From Marinicellulosiphila megalodicopiae (lineage in GTDB: Bacteria; Pseudomonadota; Gammaproteobacteria; Pseudomonadales; Natronospirillaceae): DNA of 64,000 nt. The notes under the pieces are model-generated. The model was not told where the DNA came from. It did no database searches and saw only the letters and a list, made by a program, of their open reading frames with translations. How positions within the stretch are numbered: position 1 is the stretch's first letter; every line of letters begins with the position of its first letter. The translations under genes and the position numbers were made by a program. Of this stretch, positions 41,999 through 50,899 are shown one piece after another. Where the stretch lies: contig NZ_AP023087.1 in NCBI RefSeq assembly GCF_045862395.1, positions 2,294,001 through 2,358,000 on the forward strand, given 5' to 3'.

Positions 41999-42448
41999 TT
42001 AATGATTATGCATTGATTGAATCAGCTGCACTTCGGCAAAGGAAAATCCTAGTGATTGGGATATTTTCTGATTATTTGCCCCTTCTTCACTTAGTTGATG
42101 TGCCAATTCTATTTTTTTTGATGGCAGTTCATCTTTTAAAAATGCAGCATGACTTAAATTCACTTGGTCATTATATGATTTTTTAAAATTTGGAGACTGG
42201 TGTGTTTTTTCAACTTTGGGTTTTGCTTTTTGAAATTGCATTTTCAATAACTTTTTACCTACGCCAATAGCCCCTTGATTTACGATAAAAATTTCTTGTT
42301 TTAAAACTTCAAGTTGATCATTGGTCAATTGAATCAATTGTTTTTGCCGTCTATTACTTTGCCAAAGTATTAATAAAGCAATAACTGTTACAAATAACAG
42401 TGCATATGTAACAATTTGATCCGTACTATAAACGTTTAATAAAGACAT
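41999..42448 (-). CDS. DUF2802 membrane protein of the flagellar/chemotaxis region
   Basis: 149 residues with one N-terminal membrane segment (IVTYALLFVTVIALLILW, about 12-29), a coiled-coil stretch (QKQLIQLTNDQLEVLKQEIF) and a C-terminal helix-turn-helix-like end (AHQLSEEGANNQKISQSLGF SFAEVQLI), all typical of DUF2802 proteins found at the 3' end of this chemotaxis operon in pseudomonads and relatives. The C-terminus resembles a DNA-binding fold but no target is known. It is separated from cheW by a terminator, so it may be transcribed on its own. Confidence 0.75.
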   Translation of the reverse strand: MSLLNVYSTDQIVTYALLFVTVIALLILWQSNRRQKQLIQLTNDQLEVLKQEIFIVNQGAIGVGKKLLKMQFQKAKPKVEKTHQSPNFKKSYNDQVNLSHAAFLKDELPSKKIELAHQLSEEGANNQKISQSLGFSFAEVQLIQSMHNH

Positions 42449-42640
42449 AAAGATTCCCGGTTTTCTTCTGATTTATTATTATTGGTTTGCAAAGGATATG
42501 CCTAGTTTTTATAAATTTTCTCTAAAGTTATTAAATTCATTCAATACAGGTACTCAGAATTCTTTGAGCAAACTAACTTACATTTCAAGCCAGTACTGCG
42601 CTGTATAGCGGTTAATTAGTATATTGAATGTTTTTTATAA

Positions 42641-42675
42641 AAAGAATGTGGGTTTTTAATCCATCCACATTCTTT
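42641..42675 (-). terminator. Intrinsic terminator after cheW
   Basis: AAAGAATGTGG and CCACATTCTTT form an 11-base stem with a T-rich tract on the minus-strand exit side. It lies 28 bases past the cheW stop and separates it from the DUF2802 gene. Confidence 0.82.
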
Positions 42676-42703
42676 CTTATCAACTTACTTTTTGGACTTG
42701 ATA

Positions 42704-43183
42704 TTAAATATTAGCAACATCTGACCATTCCACATCAGAAAGCAGCTTCTCTAATTCGACCAGAATTAATAATTCGTCGTTTTTATGACAGACTCCTTGA
42801 ATAAATTTGGCGCTTTCATCATTTCCAACATTTGGTGCTAATTCAATTTCTGATTGGCGTAAATAAACAACTTCAGCAACAGCATCCACTAATATGCCAA
42901 CAACTTGTTCATCGGTTTCAATGATTACAATTCGTGTGTTATCGCTAAGTTCTTGACTTGGTAATCCAAATCGCTCGCGTGTGTCAATAACAGTGACAAC
43001 ATTACCACGTAAATTAATAATGCCCATTACATAATTGGGCGCTCCTGGAACTGGAGCAATTTCGGTATAACGCAACACTTCTTGAACTTGCATAACATTA
43101 ATGCCATACGTTTCATTATCTAATCGGAACGTAACCCATTGCAAAATTGGATCTTCAGAGCCTTTTACTGCTTGTGTACTCAT
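42704..43183 (-). CDS. cheW: Chemotaxis coupling protein CheW
   Basis: 159 residues, the normal size. It shows WVTFRLDNETYGINVMQVQEVLRYTEI, VPGAPNYVMGIINLRGNVVTVIDTRERFGLP and VVGILVDAVAEVV, the conserved core that bridges receptors and CheA. It is the last gene of the chemotaxis operon before a terminator and lies 86 bases after the CheW-like gene. Confidence 0.95.
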   Translation of the reverse strand: MSTQAVKGSEDPILQWVTFRLDNETYGINVMQVQEVLRYTEIAPVPGAPNYVMGIINLRGNVVTVIDTRERFGLPSQELSDNTRIVIIETDEQVVGILVDAVAEVVYLRQSEIELAPNVGNDESAKFIQGVCHKNDELLILVELEKLLSDVEWSDVANI

Positions 43184-43269
43184 ACTGTTTCCTCAAACAT
43201 TACATACTTTTTTAACTATAGATCATTTAATCCATAATGCTTAGGAAGGTGATGATTTATAATTAAAAA

Positions 43270-44274
43270 TTAGGAAATCTTTTTTAATAAATTGGTTACA
43301 TTTACTAACATACACATTTTTTCTTTAATTGTGCCTGCTATCAACTGTTCATTTGAATGTTGCCGCCATTGTATATTTTCGTTCTTTACATTAATTGAAC
43401 CAACAATTTGATCACAGGTTAACGCCCATTTTGTACCGTAAACATTAATACTAAATTTTGGTTGATGGTTAATTAAGTGCAATTTCTCTTTTTGTTGTTC
43501 GCTAAATAATAAATCCTGAGTATCAATCAGATTATATCGACGTTTTTCATCTATGTGTTGAACACCTAAAAACCACTTTGGTTTGCCTGGTAATTGTGTT
43601 GGCGCTTCGATAATTTGATTAATGGTGCCAAGTGCGACCATAGGCAATGCAACCAACAAAGTTCCAATTTTAATTAATACGCAATCAAAGGTATTTAATT
43701 TTTTTAAATCCTCTTGTATTAAAGATTTATCTTTTGATTCTTCGTGATTTAAATTTGATTCTTCATGAATCGAGAATTCTTCGTTGGTTGCATCAAATTT
43801 TGCATTAGTTTTTGGAATAACTTTTTCTAAAGTTTTTACATGGATATTAATCGCTGAATTAGAATGATAATTTTTATTTTGTATTCTAACTTCAGGGGTT
43901 ACTACTTTAGAAGTAAGATCTAGTTCAATATTTTTTAATGAAGAAATAAGTAAAGAGTGAGAGTAAGATTCGTTATATTGATATGAAGTAGGTTTATATT
44001 TTTCTGTTTTAAATAAAGTGCTGGTATCTTCATTTTCTATGCATTGTGCATTAAATTTCGACTTAACATTACTCTTTAGAACTGAATGTTTATCAACACA
44101 ATCTTTTTTCTCATTTTTTATTTTTTCTTGAGTACTTTGAAAGGGTGTTTCAGAGTCAATATCTTTTGTTTCTATTTTTAATAATTGATCAATATATTCA
44201 AACATAACTAAATTCCCACCCAATCCAGAATGGTCTAGTTGCTTGCCAGTATTTGAATCTTCACGATTGTTCAT
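43270..44274 (-). CDS. CheW-domain protein with long variable N-terminus
   Basis: About 334 residues. The last 140 form a CheW-like domain (FDCVLIKIGTLLVALPMVAL, then GKPKWFLGVQHIDEKRRYNLID and YGTKWALTCDQIVGSINV), while the first 190 are rich in Lys, Asn, Ser and Glu and look disordered. This is the second CheW-like gene normally found after parA in this operon (PA1463-like in Pseudomonas), where ParC-type partners help place the chemotaxis array. The CheW core is diverged: the usual NLRG loop reads VQHIDEKRR. It overlaps the 107-residue gene; I chose a Met pair at 44277/44274. Confidence 0.75.
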   Translation of the reverse strand: MNNREDSNTGKQLDHSGLGGNLVMFEYIDQLLKIETKDIDSETPFQSTQEKIKNEKKDCVDKHSVLKSNVKSKFNAQCIENEDTSTLFKTEKYKPTSYQYNESYSHSLLISSLKNIELDLTSKVVTPEVRIQNKNYHSNSAINIHVKTLEKVIPKTNAKFDATNEEFSIHEESNLNHEESKDKSLIQEDLKKLNTFDCVLIKIGTLLVALPMVALGTINQIIEAPTQLPGKPKWFLGVQHIDEKRRYNLIDTQDLLFSEQQKEKLHLINHQPKFSINVYGTKWALTCDQIVGSINVKNENIQWRQHSNEQLIAGTIKEKMCMLVNVTNLLKKIS

Positions 44275-44584
44275 CATGTACTTTATCAATTAAAAAGTAA
44301 GTTTCAATTTTGTTTAATATACTTTGATGAAGCTCAGTAGTAGGGTCAATAGAATAATTTAAATGTAAAAGTTGCAATCCATGGGTAAATGTAAATTTTT
44401 TTTCTATACAATCAACTTCAAGAGAATGTTCAATAGTACTAAAATTCTCATATACATTTGGTAACACGGAACTAGAAGGACAGCCTATTAAATCTTCAAT
44501 ATAACAACCAACAGGGTTATCAAACATTGATGTATTAGTTAACTGAGATTGAATTTTTGATGACAACAAAGTTTCAACTTGCAT
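44261..44584 (-). CDS. Hypothetical protein between parA and the CheW-like gene
   Basis: 107 residues, not recognised. The sequence (start MQVETLLSSKIQSQLTNTSM, later EVDCIEKKFTFTHGLQLLHL) has no signal peptide or membrane segment. It overlaps parA by 11 bases and the CheW-like gene by about 14, so all three are likely coupled. The standard operon has no gene here, so it is either a lineage-specific addition or the split-off N-terminal part of the CheW-like protein. Confidence 0.55.
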   Translation of the reverse strand: MQVETLLSSKIQSQLTNTSMFDNPVGCYIEDLIGCPSSSVLPNVYENFSTIEHSLEVDCIEKKFTFTHGLQLLHLNYSIDPTTELHQSILNKIETYFLIDKVHDEQS

Positions 44585-45359
44585 GACTTAACACTCCTTC
44601 TTTTAAAGTTTCAAGCAATTTTCTATAGGCTCTGGCACCTTTACTATCTGGATTAATTTGATTCACACAAACACCCAAAGCAGATGCGTCACGCAACGAT
44701 GTATCAACTGGAATCGCGCTGTCCCATAAATTATTTTGATAGGTATTTTTTAACGATCGTAAAGATGAAGTAGAAGCATTCGTTCTTCTATCAAACATGG
44801 TGGGAACAACAATGTAATCCATTTTTTTATGTAACGATTGAGCAACCATTTTTAAGGTATGCACCATTCTTTCTAGCCCTTTAATAGCTAAAAATTCAGT
44901 TTGAACTGGTACTAGTAATTGTTGACAGGCTGCCAGTGAATTAATCATTAACAATCCTAAAACAGGTGGAGTATCGATTAAAACATAATCAAATTCATCC
45001 CAAAGTTGAGTTAAAGCTTTGGATATCACGAGTCCCATTCCATCTTGTTGAGATATATTTCTCTCTAACGTTGCCAGCGAAGTCGATGCTGGCATGATAC
45101 TCATTCCAGAAATAGGCGTTGCTAAAATGGATTGTTTGATTAAGGAAATATTCAATTTTTTCGCATTCATAAACAAATTATAACTGCTATGAGCAATATG
45201 ATCAGGATCCATTTTAAAATAACAAGTCAATGAACCTTGAGGATCTAAATCAATGATTAATACTTTATTACCTTGTTGTGCAAGCATTCCACCAAGGTTA
45301 ACTACTGAAGTTGTTTTACCAACGCCACCTTTTTGATTAGCTACTGACCATATTCTCAT
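44574..45359 (-). CDS. ParA-like ATPase of the chemotaxis operon (ParC/Soj type)
   Basis: 261 residues with the deviant Walker A KGGVGKTTSVVNLGGML at the N-terminus, LIIDLDPQGSLTCY and YVLIDTPPVLGLLMINSL. It is the ParA/MinD-class ATPase encoded between motCD and cheW in polar flagellates. In Vibrio and Pseudomonas such ParC proteins recruit chemotaxis arrays to the cell pole and share them between daughters. Chromosome partition is unlikely, since no parB adjoins it. Confidence 0.88.
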   Translation of the reverse strand: MRIWSVANQKGGVGKTTSVVNLGGMLAQQGNKVLIIDLDPQGSLTCYFKMDPDHIAHSSYNLFMNAKKLNISLIKQSILATPISGMSIMPASTSLATLERNISQQDGMGLVISKALTQLWDEFDYVLIDTPPVLGLLMINSLAACQQLLVPVQTEFLAIKGLERMVHTLKMVAQSLHKKMDYIVVPTMFDRRTNASTSSLRSLKNTYQNNLWDSAIPVDTSLRDASALGVCVNQINPDSKGARAYRKLLETLKEGVLSHAS

Positions 45360-45456
45360 GAACTTGCTCCAATTGGTAAAAGTTTGCCGCTAAAAAATAA
45401 TTAGCAATAAATAGTCCAAAACAATATACAGCTGATAAAATTGTTACTTTTCTTTT

Positions 45457-46155
45457 TCAAGCATTTGAAATAGCAAGCTCAACTTGCCTAGAACTCATTT
45501 GATTTAAAATACTTTTAAACCCTAATTGATATATTAAATAAGAATCAATTTTATGCTTTTGATACAACGAAATCTGAAAATATATTGGAAATAATAACCC
45601 GCAAATTATTATTAAAAAATACAACCAATTGATGAATTGAAGCTCTGATAAAATTTCACCATAAATTAAATTTAAAAATAAACTATACAATATATTGATA
45701 AATAAATAGATTCCTATTAAATGTACAAGCATTAATTTAGCTTGAATTAACTTACGATTAAAATTTTGTATCGCTAAAGTTAATTCAGTTTCAAATTGGC
45801 TCACAGACACTTGATCAACCACTAAATGTATTGCTTTTTGAACAAATGGATCATTATTATTTTTTAACATTGATTCTAATGAAAGTGCACCCTTCGCATA
45901 ATACATTTTAGCGCAAGTAATAATAAATTCTTTATCAACTTCAAGTGACTTAATTGAAATAAATGTCGTATCCCAACACTGTTTGATAATTTGAACCCCA
46001 TAAATCCAAACAACTAAAAAAATTAAATTAATTGCAATTAACAAATGAAATAATAATAGAGACTGATTTAAAGGGATGATAATGAATTGATTAAGACCAA
46101 TACTTAAAATTATATATAGACAAATAAAAAAACACAGTTGTCGTAACCAGAACAC
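45457..46155 (-). CDS. Divergent MotA/MotC-like stator protein
   Basis: 232 residues, four predicted membrane segments (about 5-25, 35-56, 143-166, 174-196) with a cytoplasmic loop between the second and third. That loop reads YYAKGALSLESMLKNNNDP followed by AIHLVVDQVS and matches the MotA block GALALE...DPFLRKGLQLVVDG. The end (QLGFKSILNQMSSRQVELAI) matches MotA's GIL.I..GENPR.IE. It occupies the motC slot between cheB and parA. The third segment lacks the conserved channel Pro, and Tyr replaces the Arg90-equivalent of the FliG contact, although the Glu is kept. The partner gene motD is missing. It overlaps cheB by one base. It may be a non-conducting relic or a repurposed protein. Confidence 0.7.
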   Translation of the reverse strand: MFWLRQLCFFICLYIILSIGLNQFIIIPLNQSLLLFHLLIAINLIFLVVWIYGVQIIKQCWDTTFISIKSLEVDKEFIITCAKMYYAKGALSLESMLKNNNDPFVQKAIHLVVDQVSVSQFETELTLAIQNFNRKLIQAKLMLVHLIGIYLFINILYSLFLNLIYGEILSELQFINWLYFLIIICGLLFPIYFQISLYQKHKIDSYLIYQLGFKSILNQMSSRQVELAISNA

Positions 46156-47207
46156 TAACTTAACTCCATTAATTTATTTCCAATATCATCTAAATGATAA
46201 ACACAATCCGCTAGATTTGCATTGATTATGGATGCTGGCATGCCATCTACTACACAACTATTACTTGATTGAGCCCAAATTTCATGGCCTAATTCTTTTA
46301 AAAGTTGCGCTCCTTTTTTTCCATCAGAGCCCATCCCCGTTAGCACGACAGCAAGAATATGTTTAAAATGACTTTTACTACAAGATGCAAACGTGAGATC
46401 AACACTAGGCTTATAATTCATTGCCTCACCTCCTTCTTTAATTACTATTTTCCCACTTGCACTGATTAACATTTGTTGCCCACCAGGAGCAATAAAAACA
46501 CCGCCCTTATTAATGTCATCATCATTTTCGGCCATCTTAACATTAAGTGCACATCGTTGGTTCAAACGCTGGGCAAAAGCGCCTGTAAATGTCGCAGGCA
46601 TATGTTGAATGATTAAAATAGGAATCGAAAAACTGTCAGGAATATCATTTAACACTTTTGCAAGAGCAACAGGGCCTCCAGTAGAAGCACCAATTGCAAT
46701 TAAGTCAATTTGAGATTTATTAATAGGTGTTGAGGTAAACCGAGTAATTGTAGCTTCGAAATTATGATTGCTTTGATCTTTTTCTAATTCTGTGTGTTTT
46801 TTATTTTGCTTGGCACCTGCAACCTCTCTTATTTTATTACAAAGCAATGTTGAAAGTTGACTTTTATGATTCGTGACACCTTCAAAACTTTTACTTAAAA
46901 AATCTACTGCACCTGCCTCAAGAGCATCAAGAGTAGTTTGTGCTCCTTCATAAGTTAAAGATGAAAACATTAATATATTTGTTGGACATTCATTCATAAT
47001 TACTTTAACAGCAGTGATGCCATCCATTAATGGCATTTCATAATCCATAGTAATTACATCGGGCATTAATTGATTTGCTAACGTTATGGCTTCCTTTCCA
47101 TTAATAGCTTGCCCGACCACAGTCATATCGTCTTGTGCATTGATAATCTGTTTAATTTGTTGCAATAAAAAAGAGGAATCATCCACAATTAAAACTTTTA
47201 TAGTCAT
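46155..47207 (-). CDS. cheB: Chemotaxis methylesterase/glutamine deamidase CheB
   Basis: 350 residues. The receiver domain has VLIVDDSSFL and the phosphoacceptor Asp at about residue 55 (VITMDYEMPLMDG). The methylesterase domain has the catalytic Ser in AIGASTGGPVAL, His in IIQHMPATFTGAFAQRL and Asp in VVLTGMGSDGKKGA. It demethylates receptor glutamates when phosphorylated by CheA. CheR is not in this window. It starts 120 bases after cheA. Confidence 0.95.
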   Translation of the reverse strand: MTIKVLIVDDSSFLLQQIKQIINAQDDMTVVGQAINGKEAITLANQLMPDVITMDYEMPLMDGITAVKVIMNECPTNILMFSSLTYEGAQTTLDALEAGAVDFLSKSFEGVTNHKSQLSTLLCNKIREVAGAKQNKKHTELEKDQSNHNFEATITRFTSTPINKSQIDLIAIGASTGGPVALAKVLNDIPDSFSIPILIIQHMPATFTGAFAQRLNQRCALNVKMAENDDDINKGGVFIAPGGQQMLISASGKIVIKEGGEAMNYKPSVDLTFASCSKSHFKHILAVVLTGMGSDGKKGAQLLKELGHEIWAQSSNSCVVDGMPASIINANLADCVYHLDDIGNKLMELS

Positions 47208-47327
47208 GTATCAACTCTTATTTTATATTTAATTTTTTAGAAATTCTAAGCGCTAAGCAAAATATAGTTTTGCATATTTAACTATTGTTTAAATAATTAA
47301 AATTATTTTTTCATTCAAGATTCATTA

Positions 47328-49589
47328 TTATGCGTACCGATTTAACATACTTGGAACATCAAGAATCAGAGCAATACGTCCATCGCCAGTGATCGTCGCC
47401 CCAGCCATTCCGTCAGTGCCATGTAACATCTTACCTAATGGTTTTATAACGACTTCTTCTTGCCCTACTAATTGATCCACTACAAACCCGACTTTTTGAT
47501 TACCAACAGACACAACCACTACATGTCCTTCATCCCCTTCCTCCAAATCTGGTGAACCTTGAATCAACCAACGTTTCAAATAAAATAAAGGTAACGGTTT
47601 ACCACGAACAATGACTACTTCTCGCCCATCCACAACGGACGTTTTACGTAAATCCAAATGAAAAATTTCATTTACATTGACTAATGGAAGTGCAAAAGCT
47701 TGCTCATCTAACATCACCATTAACGTTGGCATGATTGCTAACGTCAGAGGGACTTTAATTGAAATTTTTGATCCTCTGCCCAGAACACTATCGATATCTA
47801 ACGAGCCGTTTAATTGAGAAATTTTAGTTTTGACGACATCCATTCCAACGCCACGACCTGATATATCGGAAATTTCTTTCTTAGTACTAAAGCCTGGAGC
47901 AAAAATTAACGCATAACATTCAGAATCGGGTAACCGATCAGCTGCTTCTTGATCCATTAACCCCTTTTCAACAGCAATAGCTCTTAGAACATTAGCATCC
48001 ATGCCTGCGCCATCATCTTCTATAGAAAGCAAAATGTGATCACCTTCTTGCTGAGCAGACAATCGAATTAAACCCATTCTAGGTTTATCGTTTGCTTCAC
48101 GGATGCTAGGTAATTCAATACCATGATCAACTGCATTACGCACTAAATGCACTAAAGGATCAGCTAATGCATCGACTAAATTTTTATCTAGATCAGTCTC
48201 TTCCCCTACTAATTCTAAATTGACTTCTTTTTTCAAATTTCGAGCTAAATCCCTGACGACTCGTGGAAAACGACCAAACACTTTTTTAATTGGTTGCATT
48301 CGAGTCTTCATCACACTCGTCTGTAAATCAGCGGTTACAACATTTAAATTAGCAACGGCTTTAGCCAAAACTTCATCTTCTAATTGAGTGCCTAACCTTA
48401 CAAGTCGATTACGAACTAATACTAGTTCTCCAACCATATTCATGATGTCATCTAAACGCTTAGTATCAACTCGCACTGTGGTTTCTTGTGTGTTCGCTTG
48501 TGATTTAGGGTTGGTTCCAGCTGGTGATTTGGGCTTCAAAGTGGAGGTATTTTCAATCGCTTCAATTTGCTCAATTGACTCTGGTTTCGTAACTGCTTGA
48601 GTCGATGAACTTTGAAGTTCCGTTTTTTTAATTTCATGTACTGGTGCTGCTGAAGTTTTCTGACTTTCACTTGCTAATTCAGGTTCTTGATTATTTGAAG
48701 CTGATGAACTATTACCCGCCTCTTGATCCCCTAAACTAATTTTTCCAACGCCGTGTAGATCATCTAATAATTTTTCAAACTCTTCATCTGTAATGTCATC
48801 GGAATTTGACGGTTGGGCTGAAACTTTGGCTGTCGTGGTTGCATCATCTTCTTTCTTAGAATCCAATTCATCTAAAAGCGCTTCAAATTCATCCTCTGTT
48901 ATTTCATCGGAATTTGTTTTTTCACTTGAAATACTCAAATCATCGGAACCAAATAAAACATCATCCTGAGTTTGATTCACATCTGAATCTTTGATGACTT
49001 CAGGCGTTTTATTTGCCGTTGTGTTATCAGAACCCAGCGCGTCTAATAAACGTTCGAATTCTTCGTCAGTAATATCTTCTTGGGAATTTGAAAACTCTTC
49101 AACCACAGCAGTAGAATCACTAGAAGACGGTGGCTCAATTGATATTTCTTTTGGCTCATCCATAATGGGTGTATTGGGTTCTGGTTTCGGCTCAGACCCT
49201 ATTGGAATAGCATATTTTTCAAGCTCTTTTATTAATTCTGCAGGAGCAGGATCAGGCATCTCACCTTGCTTGACCGTTTCAAACATTTCAATAATTGTAT
49301 CAAGGGAACGCAATACTGCATCCATCAAATCTGCACTAATAACTTGTTTTTGATTTCTCAATAAATCAAATATATTTTCTGCAACATGACAGCAATCAAC
49401 TAATGGATCAAGTTGTAAAAACCCTGCACCTCCTTTAACTGTATGAAATCCTCGAAAGATTGCATTCAATAAATCTGCATTATCAGGTGATTGCTCTAAT
49501 TCAATTAATTGTTCAGATAAAAGTTCTAGGATTTCACCTGCTTCAACCAAAAAGTCCTGCAATATTTCTTCATCAGCATCTAATCCCAT
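47328..49589 (-). CDS. cheA: Chemotaxis histidine kinase CheA
   Basis: 753 residues. The HPt domain has the phosphoacceptor His at about residue 49 in FRGFHTVKGGAGFL. The dimerisation domain is MNMVGELVLVRNRLVRL. The ATPase domain has LVRNAVDHGIE, EDDGAGMDANVL and GRGVGMDVVKTKI, and the CheW-like P5 ends IALILDVPSML. Between HPt and dimerisation domains (about 130-360) is an acidic linker with three copies of a motif: ITDEEFERLLDALG (about 171), ITEDEFEALLDELD (about 227) and ITDEEFEKLLDDLH (about 262). It is not the classic P2 fold. It lies 11 bases after cheZ. Confidence 0.95.
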   Translation of the reverse strand: MGLDADEEILQDFLVEAGEILELLSEQLIELEQSPDNADLLNAIFRGFHTVKGGAGFLQLDPLVDCCHVAENIFDLLRNQKQVISADLMDAVLRSLDTIIEMFETVKQGEMPDPAPAELIKELEKYAIPIGSEPKPEPNTPIMDEPKEISIEPPSSSDSTAVVEEFSNSQEDITDEEFERLLDALGSDNTTANKTPEVIKDSDVNQTQDDVLFGSDDLSISSEKTNSDEITEDEFEALLDELDSKKEDDATTTAKVSAQPSNSDDITDEEFEKLLDDLHGVGKISLGDQEAGNSSSASNNQEPELASESQKTSAAPVHEIKKTELQSSSTQAVTKPESIEQIEAIENTSTLKPKSPAGTNPKSQANTQETTVRVDTKRLDDIMNMVGELVLVRNRLVRLGTQLEDEVLAKAVANLNVVTADLQTSVMKTRMQPIKKVFGRFPRVVRDLARNLKKEVNLELVGEETDLDKNLVDALADPLVHLVRNAVDHGIELPSIREANDKPRMGLIRLSAQQEGDHILLSIEDDGAGMDANVLRAIAVEKGLMDQEAADRLPDSECYALIFAPGFSTKKEISDISGRGVGMDVVKTKISQLNGSLDIDSVLGRGSKISIKVPLTLAIMPTLMVMLDEQAFALPLVNVNEIFHLDLRKTSVVDGREVVIVRGKPLPLFYLKRWLIQGSPDLEEGDEGHVVVVSVGNQKVGFVVDQLVGQEEVVIKPLGKMLHGTDGMAGATITGDGRIALILDVPSMLNRYA

Positions 49590-49600
49590 TATAATTCTCC

Positions 49601-50413
49601 CTAGAATCCTAGACTTGATAACAAGTCATCAACATCATCTTGATTATTGACCACTGATTCGTCTTTTCTAATTTGCGGACCATGACCTTTATTTGGGTCT
49701 GTTTGTTCATCTTTTATTACAGTTTCAGAATCTGAAACTTTAAATCCTGTGACTGTTTCAACATCACTTGCCATTTTAACTAAATCTATTAAGCTTTTTT
49801 CTACATCTCTAACCAAAGAAGTGACACGCTGAATAACCTGCCCTGTTAAATCTTGAAAATCTTGCGCTAATAAAATATTGGTTAGATTAGATTGTAATTC
49901 AATATAACTGGCATCCTGAGATTTAAAAAAACCATCAACACGTCGATACAATCCACGAAATTCTTCTGCGGTCATATCTTTTTCCCCTAAGCGGGACCAA
50001 TCATTTTGCAATACTGTCAATTCATCACGAGCATGATTTGTCATAGGAATGCATTCATCCACTAAGTCCATGGTTTTATTGGCTGCTTTTTCAGTCAAAT
50101 CAACAACGTAACTTAAACGATCTGAGGCATCTACCATATCTGATAAATCATTATTAGAAGGTTCGTTCGGGTTAGTATCTATATGAAAATTTCTTATCGC
50201 ATTATGCAATGCTCTAGTCAGCCTTCCAACTTCTTGATAAACCGATTGATCTCGTTTAGCTTGAATTTCTTGAAAGACTTTAGCTGCTTGATCAATGTCA
50301 ACCGCTTCGACTATCAATTTCAATTCTTCCGATTTTGAAGCCATAATATCCGCTGCACATTGAGAAAATGTGGCTTTATTGGGCTCCATATTTTCTTGAT
50401 TATTTGCTTGCAT
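49601..50413 (-). CDS. cheZ: Chemotaxis phosphatase CheZ
   Basis: About 270 residues. The central four-helix domain carries the catalytic stretch LLAQDFQDLTGQVIQRV, with Asp and Gln spaced as in E. coli CheZ, and the C-terminal peptide DDVDDLLSSLGF, which binds phosphorylated CheY. It ends CheY signalling by dephosphorylation. The gene overlaps the end of cheY; ATG 50413 seems the best start, with MSVS at 50425 and MEPN at 50389 as alternatives. Confidence 0.92.
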   Translation of the reverse strand: MQANNQENMEPNKATFSQCAADIMASKSEELKLIVEAVDIDQAAKVFQEIQAKRDQSVYQEVGRLTRALHNAIRNFHIDTNPNEPSNNDLSDMVDASDRLSYVVDLTEKAANKTMDLVDECIPMTNHARDELTVLQNDWSRLGEKDMTAEEFRGLYRRVDGFFKSQDASYIELQSNLTNILLAQDFQDLTGQVIQRVTSLVRDVEKSLIDLVKMASDVETVTGFKVSDSETVIKDEQTDPNKGHGPQIRKDESVVNNQDDVDDLLSSLGF

Positions 50414-50792
50414 CGACACGCTCAAAAATCTTTTCGATCTTTTCTTTTAACGCTGCAGCCGTAAAAGGCTTAACAACGTACCCATTTACGCCAGCTTGAG
50501 CTGCTGCGACAATTTGATCGCGTTTAGCCTCGGCTGTTACCATTAAAACTGGCATCGTTTTTAAACGATCGCTTGATCGAATTTTTTGTAACAATTCTAT
50601 GCCTGTCATATTTGGCATATTCCAATCAGTTACAACAAAGTCGAAATTACCACTTTCAAGCATAGGCCAAGCGGTAGCACCGTCATCAGCTTCTTGAGTA
50701 TTGGTAAAACCAAGATCACGCAGTAAATTTTTTACAATTCTTCTCATTGTTGAAAAATCGTCAACTACAAGAATTTTCATGTTCTTATCCAA
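50400..50792 (-). CDS. cheY: Chemotaxis response regulator CheY
   Basis: 130 residues, one receiver domain. Acidic pair in ILVVDDFSTMRRI, phosphoacceptor Asp at about residue 56 (FVVTDWNMPNMTG), Thr in LMVTAEAKRD and Lys in YVVKPFTA. The sequence is highly conserved with CheY of Pseudomonas and Vibrio and binds FliM to reverse rotation. It is followed by cheZ with overlap and preceded by fliA across a 107-base gap. Confidence 0.96.
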   Translation of the reverse strand: MDKNMKILVVDDFSTMRRIVKNLLRDLGFTNTQEADDGATAWPMLESGNFDFVVTDWNMPNMTGIELLQKIRSSDRLKTMPVLMVTAEAKRDQIVAAAQAGVNGYVVKPFTAAALKEKIEKIFERVDASK

Positions 50793-50899
50793 TTTGACCT
50801 CCCGGTTGGAACACAGGTTTAGGATTTATTAAACCTTTAAATTGATAATAGACGGCTAATGCTAACTCACCAGATTTTTTTTGATTTTTTTTCAAACAC

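Noticed and set aside
44574..45359. Chromosome-partition parA near the origin
   Set aside because: There is no parB, gid or dnaA neighbour; the operon context is chemotaxis.
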